From Rhodococcus triatomae (GTDB taxonomy: Bacteria; Actinomycetota; Actinomycetes; Mycobacteriales; Mycobacteriaceae), in contig NZ_CP048814.1 in NCBI RefSeq assembly GCF_014217785.1, forward strand, positions 806,001 through 870,000: DNA of 64,000 nt, read 5' to 3'. The notes under the pieces are model-generated. The model worked only from the letters and a program-made list of their open reading frames with translations, did not search any database and was not told where the DNA came from. A program made the position numbers and the translations under genes. Positions 1 through 8,526 of this stretch are shown in pieces (the first letter of the stretch is position 1; each line of letters starts with the position of its first letter).

Positions 1-164
1 CCACTGACGCGTTCCGGCACCGTCCGCCGGCAGCTGTGACTACCGACAAGAAGGTCCGGGAAGCACTGCCAGTTCACCCAACGTCGATCTTTCCCCCTGT
101 CCGGGGACCGCGGACCACGCCTAGCGTCGTGGTCCTCTCCTCCCGGACTCGGATCGGAGTAACA

Positions 165-1124
165 ATGACGACGCCGGTGGCCCGACATCCCCTGACGCAA
201 CTACAGCTCCTGCGCGAGTTGCAGCCCACCGCCGAGCAGAATCTCGAGCGGCACCTGTCCATCTCCAAGGAATGGAACCCGCACGACTACATCCCCTGGG
301 ACGAGGGACGCAACTTCGCCGCGATGGGCGGAACCGATTGGGACCCCTCGCAATCGAGGCTGAGCGAGACGGCCAAGGCAGCGATGATCACGAACCTGCT
401 CACCGAGGACAATCTCCCGTCCTACCATCGCGAGCTCGCGGAGAACTTCACTCTCGACAGCGCCTGGGGCACGTGGGTGGGACGCTGGACGGCCGAGGAG
501 AACCGGCACGGAATCGTGTTGCGGGACTACCTCGTCGTCACCAGAGCCGTCGATCCGGTGGCGCTCGAGCAGGCCCGCATGCAGCACATGACCGTCGGGA
601 TCGATTCGCCGCTCGAAGGCGCCAACCTCCTGCACTCCCTCGCGTACGTCACGTTCCAGGAACTGGCGACCCGGGTGTCCCATCGCAACACCGGCCGCGC
701 CTGCGGCGATCCGGTGGCCGACCGGATCCTCGCCCGCATCGCCGCCGACGAGAACCTGCACATGATCTTCTACCGCAACCTGTGTGGCGCAGCACTGGAC
801 ATCGCGCCCGACCAGACGGCCAAGGCGATCGGCGACGTGGTGATGAACTTCCAGATGCCGGGGCTCACGCAGCCCAACTTCCGGCGCAACGCGGTGCTCA
901 TGGCCAAGCACGGCATCTACGACCTGCGGCAGCACCTCGACGACGTGATCTCACCGGTGCTACGCAAGTGGAACTTCTTCGACCGCACCGATTTCGGACC
1001 CGAGGGCGAGCAGGTCCGCGACCGGATGGCGACGTTCCTCGAGGACCTCGACGCCCAGGCCACGAAGTTCGAGGCCTCACGGGACCGCGCCCTGGCCCGC
1101 GACGCCGCCCGCGCCGCCGGCTGA
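165..1124 (+). CDS. desA: Acyl-ACP desaturase, DesA1/DesA2 family
   Basis: A 319-residue soluble diiron desaturase that should introduce a double bond into an acyl chain carried on acyl carrier protein, as DesA1 and DesA2 do on the way to mycolic acids. The six expected iron ligands are all visible: E81, the EENRH motif (E112, H115), E166 in FQELATR, and the DENLH motif (E196, H199). The N-terminal stretch around WNPHDYIPW (residues 38-45) is typical of mycobacterial DesA1. I start at the ATG at 165 because GGAG lies just upstream (156-159) and the reading frame before it, open back to 36, has no family similarity. It stands alone and is followed by a perfect palindromic terminator. The family is secure; which DesA paralogue it matches is less so. 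Confidence 0.93.
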   Translation: MTTPVARHPLTQLQLLRELQPTAEQNLERHLSISKEWNPHDYIPWDEGRNFAAMGGTDWDPSQSRLSETAKAAMITNLLTEDNLPSYHRELAENFTLDSAWGTWVGRWTAEENRHGIVLRDYLVVTRAVDPVALEQARMQHMTVGIDSPLEGANLLHSLAYVTFQELATRVSHRNTGRACGDPVADRILARIAADENLHMIFYRNLCGAALDIAPDQTAKAIGDVVMNFQMPGLTQPNFRRNAVLMAKHGIYDLRQHLDDVISPVLRKWNFFDRTDFGPEGEQVRDRMATFLEDLDAQATKFEASRDRALARDAARAAG

Positions 1125-1154
1125 CCCCACACGCACTACTCGCACCACACGTGC

Positions 1155-1184
1155 CCGGTGACCCACCCCGGGGTGGGTCACCGG
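1155..1184. terminator. Perfect palindrome, probable two-way terminator
   Basis: A perfect 15+15 bp palindrome (left arm CCGGTGACCCACCCC) sits between the convergent ends of the desaturase gene (1124) and the reductase gene (1186). There is no T-run, as is common in high-GC actinobacteria. Its position between convergent stop codons argues for bidirectional termination. Confidence 0.7.
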
Positions 1185-1185
1185 C

Positions 1186-2211
1186 CTAGGACTCCTCGGC
1201 GACCCGGACGACGAGCTTGCCGAAGTTGCGGCCTTCCAGTAGGCCCGCGAAGGCGGTGGGAGCGTTCTCGAGGCCGTCGACGACGTCCTCGCGGTAGCGC
1301 ACCGCACCGTCACGAATCCAGCCGGACATGTCGGTGAGGAAGTCGCGGTACATGGTCGGGACGAACTCGGATTGGATGAACCCCCGCACCGTCAGGCTCT
1401 TGACCAGGACCCGGTTCATGAATCCGGGCAGACGATCGATCCCGGACGGCGCGCTCGTCGCGTTGTACTGGGCAACCAGACCGCACACCGGAATTCGCGC
1501 ATACAGATTGAGCAGCGGCAGTACCGCCGCCGCCACCGGGCCACCGACGTTCTCGAAGTAGACGTCGATCCCGCCCGGTACCGCATCACGCAGTTGCTCG
1601 TCGAAGTCCGGGGCACGGTGGTCGATCGCGGCATCGAATCCGAACTCGTCGGTCAGCGCGGCGACCTTCTCCGGCCCACCGGCGATTCCCACCGCCCGGG
1701 CGCCCTTCAGCCGCGCGATCTGGCCGACCGCCGAACCCACAGGGCCGGTCGCGGCAGCCACGACCACGGTCTCCCCCGGCTTCGGGTCGCCGATCCGGAG
1801 CAGTCCCGAGTACGCGGTGAACCCGGGCATACCCAGTACCCCGAGATACGCCGACAGGGGCGCCGTCGACGGATCGAGCCGCCGCACCTCGTCGGCCGCG
1901 GCGACGGCGTGGGTACGCCAACCCGAGTACGAGAGCACGAAATCACCTGTGGAAAAGCGAGAATCGCGGGATTCGACGACCTGGGCGACGGTCCCGCCGA
2001 CCATCACCTCGTCGATCTCCACCGGCTGTGCGTACGATTCCGCCGCGCTCATCCGTCCCCGCATGTACGGGTCGAGCGACAGATAGACGATGCGCAACAG
2101 CAACTCGCCGTCGCGAGGTTCCGCCAGGTTCACCGTCTCGAGGCGGAAGTTCGCCCCGGTAGGGGCTCCTTCCGGACGCGACGCCAACACGATCTGCGTA
2201 CTCTGCACCAT
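1186..2211 (-). CDS. NADP-dependent MDR-superfamily reductase (CurA/PTGR-like)
   Basis: A 341-residue medium-chain dehydrogenase/reductase of the zinc-independent enoyl reductase group that includes CurA and prostaglandin reductase; these reduce the C=C bond of alpha,beta-unsaturated carbonyls with NADPH. Visible landmarks are the N-terminal SLDPYMRGRM motif (45-54) and the dinucleotide-binding glycine motif AAATGPVGSAVGQIA (152-166). There are no structural zinc cysteines. The ATG at 2211 follows AGGAG with good spacing. It lies 32 bp downstream of the fadD36-like gene on the same strand, so the two may share a transcript. The natural substrate cannot be read from the sequence. Confidence 0.88.
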   Translation of the reverse strand: MVQSTQIVLASRPEGAPTGANFRLETVNLAEPRDGELLLRIVYLSLDPYMRGRMSAAESYAQPVEIDEVMVGGTVAQVVESRDSRFSTGDFVLSYSGWRTHAVAAADEVRRLDPSTAPLSAYLGVLGMPGFTAYSGLLRIGDPKPGETVVVAAATGPVGSAVGQIARLKGARAVGIAGGPEKVAALTDEFGFDAAIDHRAPDFDEQLRDAVPGGIDVYFENVGGPVAAAVLPLLNLYARIPVCGLVAQYNATSAPSGIDRLPGFMNRVLVKSLTVRGFIQSEFVPTMYRDFLTDMSGWIRDGAVRYREDVVDGLENAPTAFAGLLEGRNFGKLVVRVAEES

Positions 2212-2243
2212 CGGACACTCCTCAGCTGGTTGGACACCGCCCG

Positions 2244-3644
2244 TCAGGCGAGCAGCTTCTTCTGCACCTTCCCCATCGCGTTACGGGGCAGCGCGTCGAC
2301 CACCCGGATCTCCCGAGGACGCTTGTGCACCGACAACTCCGTGGCGACGTGCGCGATCAGCGCCGACGATTCCGGCACGTCCCCGACGACGTACGCGACG
2401 ATGCGCTGCCCCAGGTCCTCGTCCGGGACCCCGATCACCGCGGCCTCCCGGACCCCGGGGAAGCCGAGGAGGCTCGTCTCCACCTCGCCTGCGCCGATCC
2501 GGAAACCCCCGGACTTGATCAGGTCCGTCGACTCGCGCCCGACAATGCGATGGAACCCGTCGGGGTCGATCACCGCGACGTCGCCGGTGACGAACCATCC
2601 GTCCTCGGTCCAGGTGTCGGCGGTGGCCTCCGGGCGGTTCAGATAGCCGTCGAAGAGCATCGGGCCGCGCACCTGGAGGACACCGATGGATTCGCCGTCG
2701 TGCGGTACGGGTTCGCCTCGCTCGTCCCGCAGCCGGGTCTGCGCCCCGCGCACGGGAAGCCCGACCCAGCCGGGCCGGCGCTCACCGTCGGCGCGCGTGC
2801 TCACCGTGAGCATGGTCTCGCTCATCCCGTATCGCTCGACCGGCGCCAGGCCGGTGAGCGCCCGCAGTTTCTCGAACACAGGCACCGGCAACGGGGCGCT
2901 GCCGGAGACCAGCAGCCGGGCCCCTGCCAGCGCCGCGGCGGAGTCGGGATCGTCCGCGATCCGGCTCCACACCGTCGGCACACCGAAGTACAGCGAGCCG
3001 CCGGCGCGGACGTATGCCTCCGGCGTGGGGGCCACGGTGTGGACCAGCGGACTGCCGATGCGTAGCGCGCCGAGCACACCGAGAACCAGTCCGTGGACAT
3101 GGAACAGCGGCAGCCCGTGGACGAGTGTGTCCCGCCAGGTCCATTCCCACGCCTCGGCGAGTGCGTCGATACCGGCGGCGATCGCACGCCGGCTCAGCAG
3201 TACGCCCTTGGGCGGGCCGGTGGTGCCGGACGTGTAGAGCACGAAGGCGATCGAGTCCTCGCCGGGTTCGGGGTAGCTGTGCCAGGACCGGGCGTGCATG
3301 CGGACCGGGATCACCGGCAGGCCACCGGTGTTCTCGTCGTGGTCACCGAGCCAGGCCTGAGCTCCCGAGTCGGCGAGGATGTGCGCGCGTTCGGCCGGAC
3401 CGGAATCCGGCGGTACCGGAACCGCGGTCACGCCGGCGATCAGGCACCCGACCACCGCGAGGATCGTCTGCGGAGTGGGCGTTGCCAGGATCGCGACCCG
3501 CTCGGCCCGCGCGACCCGCTCGGCGACCGACGTGGCGGCACCGAGGATGTCACTGCGGGACAGCCGGGTGTCTCCGATGCGTACCGCGTCGGGAATGTCG
3601 TCGCCGCGCGCGACGGCCAGCGGATTCAGGGAGCGGAGCAGCAC
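2244..3644 (-). CDS. fadD36: Acyl-CoA synthetase, FadD36-like
   Basis: A 466-residue ANL-superfamily adenylating enzyme that should activate a carboxylic acid to its acyl-CoA through an acyl-AMP. The P-loop-like motif YTSGTTGPPKG is clear near residue 137. The motif YGMSET, the GWFVTGD core and the C-terminal lysine motif (GKVQKK, near the end) follow in the usual order. Length and the short N-terminus match mycobacterial FadD36 (Rv1193), which is also near the proline-catabolic genes in that genome. The start is GTG at 3644. The acid substrate is not evident; FadD36 assignment rests on length, style and neighbourhood. Confidence 0.88.
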   Translation of the reverse strand: MLLRSLNPLAVARGDDIPDAVRIGDTRLSRSDILGAATSVAERVARAERVAILATPTPQTILAVVGCLIAGVTAVPVPPDSGPAERAHILADSGAQAWLGDHDENTGGLPVIPVRMHARSWHSYPEPGEDSIAFVLYTSGTTGPPKGVLLSRRAIAAGIDALAEAWEWTWRDTLVHGLPLFHVHGLVLGVLGALRIGSPLVHTVAPTPEAYVRAGGSLYFGVPTVWSRIADDPDSAAALAGARLLVSGSAPLPVPVFEKLRALTGLAPVERYGMSETMLTVSTRADGERRPGWVGLPVRGAQTRLRDERGEPVPHDGESIGVLQVRGPMLFDGYLNRPEATADTWTEDGWFVTGDVAVIDPDGFHRIVGRESTDLIKSGGFRIGAGEVETSLLGFPGVREAAVIGVPDEDLGQRIVAYVVGDVPESSALIAHVATELSVHKRPREIRVVDALPRNAMGKVQKKLLA

Positions 3645-3764
3645 GCCCCCACCTTCTCACACCGCCGCCGTCGGTCCTCCGCGACGAGGGAACTTGTGTT
3701 AGCTTGAAGTTTGCCAGCACGTCGTGCCGGCATCGAGACCGTGTCGATCGAGAGGGAGTCCTCC

Positions 3765-4139
3765 ATGCTCGTCCGTCGTGCAGTAGTCACCGCCACCCTG
3801 GGAGCAGCGCTCGCCACCGGAACCGCCGTGGCCACCGCGCCCGCCGCGTCGGCCGAGCCGGACATCATCCCGCTCCACGTCGTCTACGAGATCCCGCTCG
3901 ATCGCGGTCTCACCGTCGCCGCCAGGGACACCGGGATCGCCCGCGCCCTCGCCGACGCGAACCTCCTCGTCCCGATTCACGGCTGGCAACGGGTGATCGA
4001 CGGGCCGGCCGGCCTGCTCGCCGAGTCCGTCGACGAAGCGGCCGCCCTGCCGAACGGGTGCGTCAAGGTGGCATTCCTGCGCTCGGACACCGGCTTCCAG
4101 GTCGCCCAGTCCACGATCTACACGAACTGCCCCTGGTGA
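3765..4139 (+). CDS. Small secreted protein of unknown function
   Basis: A 124-residue exported protein. It begins with a classical signal peptide: basic residues, an Ala/Thr-rich hydrophobic core, and a probable cut after ASA near residue 28. The mature part of about 95 residues holds two cysteines (in NGCVKV and the C-terminal TNCPW) that could form a disulphide. The ATG at 3765 is chosen because GGGAG precedes it with good spacing; an upstream in-frame ATG at 3711 has no such signal and would add residues before the signal peptide. It is divergent from fadD36. I do not recognise a family. Confidence 0.75.
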   Translation: MLVRRAVVTATLGAALATGTAVATAPAASAEPDIIPLHVVYEIPLDRGLTVAARDTGIARALADANLLVPIHGWQRVIDGPAGLLAESVDEAAALPNGCVKVAFLRSDTGFQVAQSTIYTNCPW

Positions 4140-4187
4140 CCGCGGGAGTGGACGCCCAGGACACGGTGACGGCGCTCGGCCGTACGG

Positions 4188-4859
4188 TCACGATCCACGA
4201 CGACCGGCACCGACCGGACGCCGAACCGGCACCGGCGGAATGACCGTGGCGACCGCGGCGCCGAGCAGTGCCCCGGTCAGCACTCCGAAGCCGTGGACGT
4301 CGCCCAGCGACACCAGCACCACTCCCCCACCCAACACCGCGACACCGATCGTCAGCTCTCGGCGGCCCGCCGCCGACATGACGACGAGACCGACGACCGA
4401 GGCGGCGAGCGCCCAGGTAGCACCGGAATTGCCGGCACCCGAGGACGGGAACAGGAATGCCATCGTGAGGCCGACGATGATCTGACTCGCGACCAGCAGG
4501 AAGACCGCCCGCCACGTGCCCCACACGGCAACGGCCATCGGCGCGACCGCAGCCAGGACGCCCAGGTTGACCACGGTGCCGAGCACACCGCCGTCCTGCA
4601 CCATCCCGGACGTGAGGATGCGCCACCAGTGGCCGTCGCGGAGCAGGGCCGGGTCCCGCTCGAATGCGTGCAGGACCACCGGCGCCGGGATCTGGACGAG
4701 CGAGGGAACCGCCACGACCGCCCACAGGACCACTGCCGCCCGCGGTGGGGGCAGCCGGAACAGCGGTCCGGGCACCCGCTCACGAGCAAGGGTGAACGAC
4801 CCGACGAGTACCGCGACGAGGAGCACCCCGCTCACCGTCCCCGTGACCATCTCACCCAT
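4188..4859 (-). CDS. Rhomboid-family intramembrane serine protease
   Basis: A 223-residue polytopic membrane protein with about six hydrophobic segments. It keeps the rhomboid catalytic dyad: GNSG (143-146, nucleophile S145) and H189 in HGFGVLTG, with the conserved WWR motif at 78-80 ahead of them. Rhomboids cleave transmembrane substrates within the bilayer. The frame stays open upstream to 5204, but that part lies inside putA in another phase and is Arg/Ser-rich, so I start at the ATG at 4859 (ATG 4850 is an alternative). It follows putA by about 70 bp on the same strand, possibly cotranscribed, though no functional link is apparent. The substrate is unknown. Confidence 0.82.
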   Translation of the reverse strand: MGEMVTGTVSGVLLVAVLVGSFTLARERVPGPLFRLPPPRAAVVLWAVVAVPSLVQIPAPVVLHAFERDPALLRDGHWWRILTSGMVQDGGVLGTVVNLGVLAAVAPMAVAVWGTWRAVFLLVASQIIVGLTMAFLFPSSGAGNSGATWALAASVVGLVVMSAAGRRELTIGVAVLGGGVVLVSLGDVHGFGVLTGALLGAAVATVIPPVPVRRPVGAGRRGS

Positions 4860-4929
4860 CGCGAACTTCACCCATCGCGCGACTGTAGCAATCGACCAGT
4901 GACCGCGCGAAGGCTCAGCCGGACGGCGA

Positions 4930-5880
4930 TCACGTCCGGGTGAGCACGGAACGGAGAAAGAACCGCAGGTTGGACGGCCGTTCGGCGAGGCGACGCATGA
5001 AGTATCCGTACCACTGCCTGCCGTACGGGACGTACACCCGGACCTGTCGGCCCGCCGCGACGAGCCGGGTCTGTTCGATGTCCCGGATGCCGTAGAGCAT
5101 CTGGTGCTCGTAGTCCCGGACACCGCGCCCCGCCTGCGCCGCATACGGGGCGGCGGCCTCGACCACCGCCGGGTCGTGCGAGGCCACCATCGGGTACCCC
5201 GCACCGGACATCAGGACCCGAAGGCACCGCAGATACGAGTCGGTCACCTGGTCCCGGCCGGTGTAGGCCACCGACGCGGGCTCGGCGTAGGCGCCCTTGC
5301 ACAGCCGGGTTCGCGACGCCGGTGTGGCCAGCGCCCGGCAGTCCTGCTCGGTGCGATGCAGGTAGGCCTGGAGGACTGCCCCCAGCCACGGGTACGAGCG
5401 TCGCAGTTCGCGGACGATCCCCAGGCTCGGATCGGTGGTGGTGTGATCCTCCGCGTCGATCGTCACCCACAGCCCCGACGCCTCGGCCGCGGCGCAGAGC
5501 GTGCGCGCGTTCTCGGTGGCGACCTTGGTGCCGTCCCGCTCCAGGTGCAGACCGAGCGCGGAGAGTTTGACCGACACCTCGACGGGCCGGATCGCCGATC
5601 CCCGATCGGGTACCAGTTCGGTGAGGTCGGCGATCAGTTCGAGGTACTCCTGGACGACGTCGCGCGCGGTGATCAGGTCGGTGGTGTCCTCCCCCAGGAA
5701 ATCGACCGTGACGGCACGCCCGGAATCGAGGAGTTCACGCGTGACCTCGAGCACATCGGCGCGGGTCTCGCCGGCGACGAACCGGTCCACGAGCGCTCGC
5801 GTCGCCCGCGTGTGGGTGACCGCGTCCTCGAGCCAGGCCGACCGGGCCGCGGCGAGGATGGCCGGGCGCATCGGATTCAC
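4930..5880 (-). CDS. putA: Proline dehydrogenase, monofunctional
   Basis: A 316-residue FAD-dependent proline dehydrogenase that oxidises proline to pyrroline-5-carboxylate and passes electrons to quinone. Landmarks are LCKGAY near residue 200 in the FAD-binding barrel and the C-terminal motif YFMRRLAERPSN, whose arginines bind proline carboxylate. It starts with GTG at 5880, overlapping the rocA stop as GTGA, so translation should be coupled to rocA. AGGA lies upstream at suitable spacing. Length fits the short one-domain actinobacterial enzyme (Rv1188), not the fused PutA of Gram-negatives. Confidence 0.95.
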   Translation of the reverse strand: MNPMRPAILAAARSAWLEDAVTHTRATRALVDRFVAGETRADVLEVTRELLDSGRAVTVDFLGEDTTDLITARDVVQEYLELIADLTELVPDRGSAIRPVEVSVKLSALGLHLERDGTKVATENARTLCAAAEASGLWVTIDAEDHTTTDPSLGIVRELRRSYPWLGAVLQAYLHRTEQDCRALATPASRTRLCKGAYAEPASVAYTGRDQVTDSYLRCLRVLMSGAGYPMVASHDPAVVEAAAPYAAQAGRGVRDYEHQMLYGIRDIEQTRLVAAGRQVRVYVPYGRQWYGYFMRRLAERPSNLRFFLRSVLTRT

Positions 5881-7520
5881 GACGAATCCTCCCGCATGTG
5901 CGGATAGCGATGATCGGTCGGCGGTACCAACGTCTCCTTGATCGAGCGGGCCGACGTCCACCGCAGCAGGTTCAGCGCCGACCCCGCCTTGTCGTTCGTC
6001 CCGGACGCGCGCGCCCCACCGAACGGCTGCTGGCCCACGACGGCACCGGTCGGCTTGTCGTTGACGTAGAAGTTCCCTGCCGCGAAACGCAGTGCCTCGG
6101 CCGCCCGGGCCACGGCGGCCCGGTCCTCGGCGACGATCGCGCCGGTCAGCGCGTAGGGCGCCGCGACGTCGACCGCGGTGAGAACGTCCTCGAACGCTCC
6201 CGCCGACGAGTCGTCGTAGACGTGGACGGCGAGGATCGGGCCGAAGTACTCGGTGTGCATGGCCTCGTCCGAGGGATCCTCGACGAGCAGGACCGTGGGG
6301 TCGACGAAGTAGCCGACGCTGTCGTCGGCCGTGCCGCCGACCGCGATCTCGATGCCCGCGCCGCGGGCTCGCTCGATCGCCCGGGTGTTCTTGTCGAAGG
6401 CGCGCCGGTCGATCAGTGCCCCACCGAAGTTCGTGAAGTCCCGGACGTCGCCGTAACGCACCCCGGACACCTCGGAGAGGAACTCGTCGCGCATCCGGGT
6501 CCACAGTGATCGCGGCAGATACGCTCGTGAGGCAGCCGAGCACTTCTGCCCCTGGTACTCGTATGCACCGCGGATCAGTGCGGTCTGCAGGACCGTGGGA
6601 TCGGCGGACGGATGGGCGAGAACGAAGTCCTTGCCCCCGGTCTCGCCGACCACCCGGGGATAGCCGTGGTAGCGGTCGATGTGTTCGCCGACCTGCCGCC
6701 ACAGGTACTGGAACGTCGGGGCAGATCCGGTGAAGTGGACTCCGGAAAGTCGCGGATCGGCGAGCACGACGTCGGAGATCTCGGGCCCGGGCCCGGTGAG
6801 CAGATTGATCACGCCCGGCGGCAGGCCCGCGGCTTCGAGCAGCCGCATCGTCTCGTAGGCGGCGAGGGTCTGTGTCGGTGCCGGTTTCCACACCACCGTG
6901 TTCCCCATCAGCGCGGGAGCGGTCGGCAGGTTGCCGGCGATCGCGGAGAAGTTGAACGGGGTGACGGCATACACGAATCCCTCGAGCGGGCGATAGTCCG
7001 TGCGGTTCCACACTCCCGGCGAGGAGATCGGCTGTTGCGCCAGGATCTCCCGGGCGAAGTGCACGTTGAACCGCCAGAAGTCGACCAGTTCGCACGGCGC
7101 GTCGATCTCGGCCTGCTGCACCGACTTCGACTGGCCGAGCATCGTCGCCGCCGCGATGCGCTCACGCCAGGGGCCGGCGAGCAGTTCCGCGGCGCGCAGG
7201 ATGATCGCCGCCCGGTCGTCGAACGACGCCGACCGCCAGCCCGGTGCCGCCTCGGTGGCGGCGACGATCGCGGCGGCGGCATCCTGGCCGGTCGCGGCGC
7301 GGAACGAGGCCAGGACGTGGCTGTGGCGGTGCGGTTCGACGATGTCGGTGCTCGGGCCGCCGCCGTGCCGGTGCTGCCCGTCGACGACGTTGCGGACATC
7401 GGTGGGCGCGGCGAGGAACGCGTCGAGTCTCGCGTTCAGGCGTACCCGTTCCGGACTTCCCGGCGCGTAGCCGTGTACCGGCTCGTTGACAGGTGACGGG
7501 ACTTCGGTGACGGCGTCCAT
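5877..7520 (-). CDS. rocA: Delta-1-pyrroline-5-carboxylate dehydrogenase
   Basis: A 547-residue NAD-dependent aldehyde dehydrogenase that oxidises glutamate semialdehyde (from pyrroline-5-carboxylate) to glutamate, the second step of proline breakdown. The catalytic cysteine is C327 in GQKCSA and the general base is E293 in GETGGK. The ATG at 7520 is preceded by a full AGGAGG ribosome-binding site. It overlaps putA by four bases, an arrangement that helps hand the reactive intermediate from one enzyme to the other. No PruC-type activator gene lies beside it in this window, unlike in M. tuberculosis. Confidence 0.96.
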   Translation of the reverse strand: MDAVTEVPSPVNEPVHGYAPGSPERVRLNARLDAFLAAPTDVRNVVDGQHRHGGGPSTDIVEPHRHSHVLASFRAATGQDAAAAIVAATEAAPGWRSASFDDRAAIILRAAELLAGPWRERIAAATMLGQSKSVQQAEIDAPCELVDFWRFNVHFAREILAQQPISSPGVWNRTDYRPLEGFVYAVTPFNFSAIAGNLPTAPALMGNTVVWKPAPTQTLAAYETMRLLEAAGLPPGVINLLTGPGPEISDVVLADPRLSGVHFTGSAPTFQYLWRQVGEHIDRYHGYPRVVGETGGKDFVLAHPSADPTVLQTALIRGAYEYQGQKCSAASRAYLPRSLWTRMRDEFLSEVSGVRYGDVRDFTNFGGALIDRRAFDKNTRAIERARGAGIEIAVGGTADDSVGYFVDPTVLLVEDPSDEAMHTEYFGPILAVHVYDDSSAGAFEDVLTAVDVAAPYALTGAIVAEDRAAVARAAEALRFAAGNFYVNDKPTGAVVGQQPFGGARASGTNDKAGSALNLLRWTSARSIKETLVPPTDHRYPHMREDSS

Positions 7521-7594
7521 GGTGCCTCCTGCGCTGTCGCCTCCACCGGTTCGGGTACGGCGGAGAGCACGGCATCTTCTGCCCAGGCTAGCTC

Positions 7595-8347
7595 TCACCG
7601 AGGCGGTACCGGCACGAATCCGGCACCGACGGGGTCGCCGCCGCGGGCCTCGAGATCCTCGAGTATTCCGGCGAGCCCGACGTAGGAGAACGGGCCTGCC
7701 GGGTTCGGGTCGATGGTCGAGGTGATCGCGACGACGCCGGTGCCCACCAGCAGTGGGGATCCGCTGTCCCCGAACCAGGCGGCGCCCCAGGTACCGATCA
7801 CGTTGCGGTCCAGCGACAGGGTCAGCCCGCAGGTCTTGCCGGTGCGCCGGCCGTCCTTGCAGGCGATGTCCCGCCCGAGCGCGGGCCACTCGCCGATGCG
7901 CTCGACGACCAGACCGTTCGGAGTCACCGCGTCGAGCGCGGTCACCGCCGGGTCCAGTGCCACCACCGAGTAGTCGATGTTCCAGTCGACGATCTCGCCG
8001 GCCTCGGCATCGAACCCGCTGCTGACGGTGGCGTAGGACCCGATCACTCCCGGCTCGGCTGCCCGCCCACACGCGGTGGCACCCTGGGTCTGGTCGGCAC
8101 ACAGGAACAGGGGATCACCGAGCCGGTCCATGCAGTGACCGGCGAGGAGGGCGACGGCGCGGTCGGCGCGATCGTGCCCGACCGGTCCGAGCGAGCACCA
8201 TCGGACGCCGTCGGTGGTCACCTTCACGCCGGCCGAGATCGTGACGCGTGGGGACGGCGCGGTTCCCGAGGGAGGAGCCGCCACCAGCGCGAGCGTCGGG
8301 ACGAGCAGGAGCACGGCGAGCAGGTGTCTCCGGGTGGGCGCACGCAC
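7595..8347 (-). CDS. Secreted trypsin-like serine protease
   Basis: A 250-residue exported protein of the chymotrypsin (S1) fold. The triad is readable as H71 in LLAGHC, D125 in WNIDYSVV and S195 in GDSGSP. Cysteines at 51, 72, 83 and 93 and a later pair suggest disulphides. The N-terminus has TRRHLL followed by a hydrophobic stretch, so export may be by the Tat or the Sec route. I start at GTG 8347 because GAGGAGG sits five bases upstream; the frame is open beyond it but only over another gene's shadow. It precedes rocA by 74 bp on the same strand. The target is unknown. Confidence 0.8.
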   Translation of the reverse strand: MRAPTRRHLLAVLLLVPTLALVAAPPSGTAPSPRVTISAGVKVTTDGVRWCSLGPVGHDRADRAVALLAGHCMDRLGDPLFLCADQTQGATACGRAAEPGVIGSYATVSSGFDAEAGEIVDWNIDYSVVALDPAVTALDAVTPNGLVVERIGEWPALGRDIACKDGRRTGKTCGLTLSLDRNVIGTWGAAWFGDSGSPLLVGTGVVAITSTIDPNPAGPFSYVGLAGILEDLEARGGDPVGAGFVPVPPR

Positions 8348-8526
8348 CGCGGCCTCCTCGCCCTCGTCGAGCGGCCCCGACCCCTGCGGTGCGGGGCTCA
8401 CTTCCCAGACTAGATCGGCAGCGGCGTCGGCACGTCCGAGTCCGCCAGGGCGCCGCCGGACGGACGGTGAACGCCGATCGGCAGTGTGCCACCAGTTCCC
8501 GCAGCGCGGCGAGGAGTGACGCTCGG

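Noticed and set aside
1-39. Possible end of an upstream gene (frame ending TGA at 37-39).
   Set aside because: Only 12 codons are visible and nothing in them identifies a gene; chance is equally likely.
1155-1184. Palindromes here and at 27997-28043 as insertion-sequence ends.
   Set aside because: No transposase and no target duplication; both sit directly after stop codons, as terminators do.
4860-5204. N-terminal extension of the rhomboid gene into putA.
   Set aside because: Arg/Ser/Thr-rich shadow sequence with no membrane or family features; the rhomboid begins cleanly at 4859.
4930-7095. A 721-codon frame joining putA to sequence inside rocA.
   Set aside because: The upstream part is rocA read in the wrong phase. 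The two enzymes are separate genes with a GTGA overlap, not a fusion.
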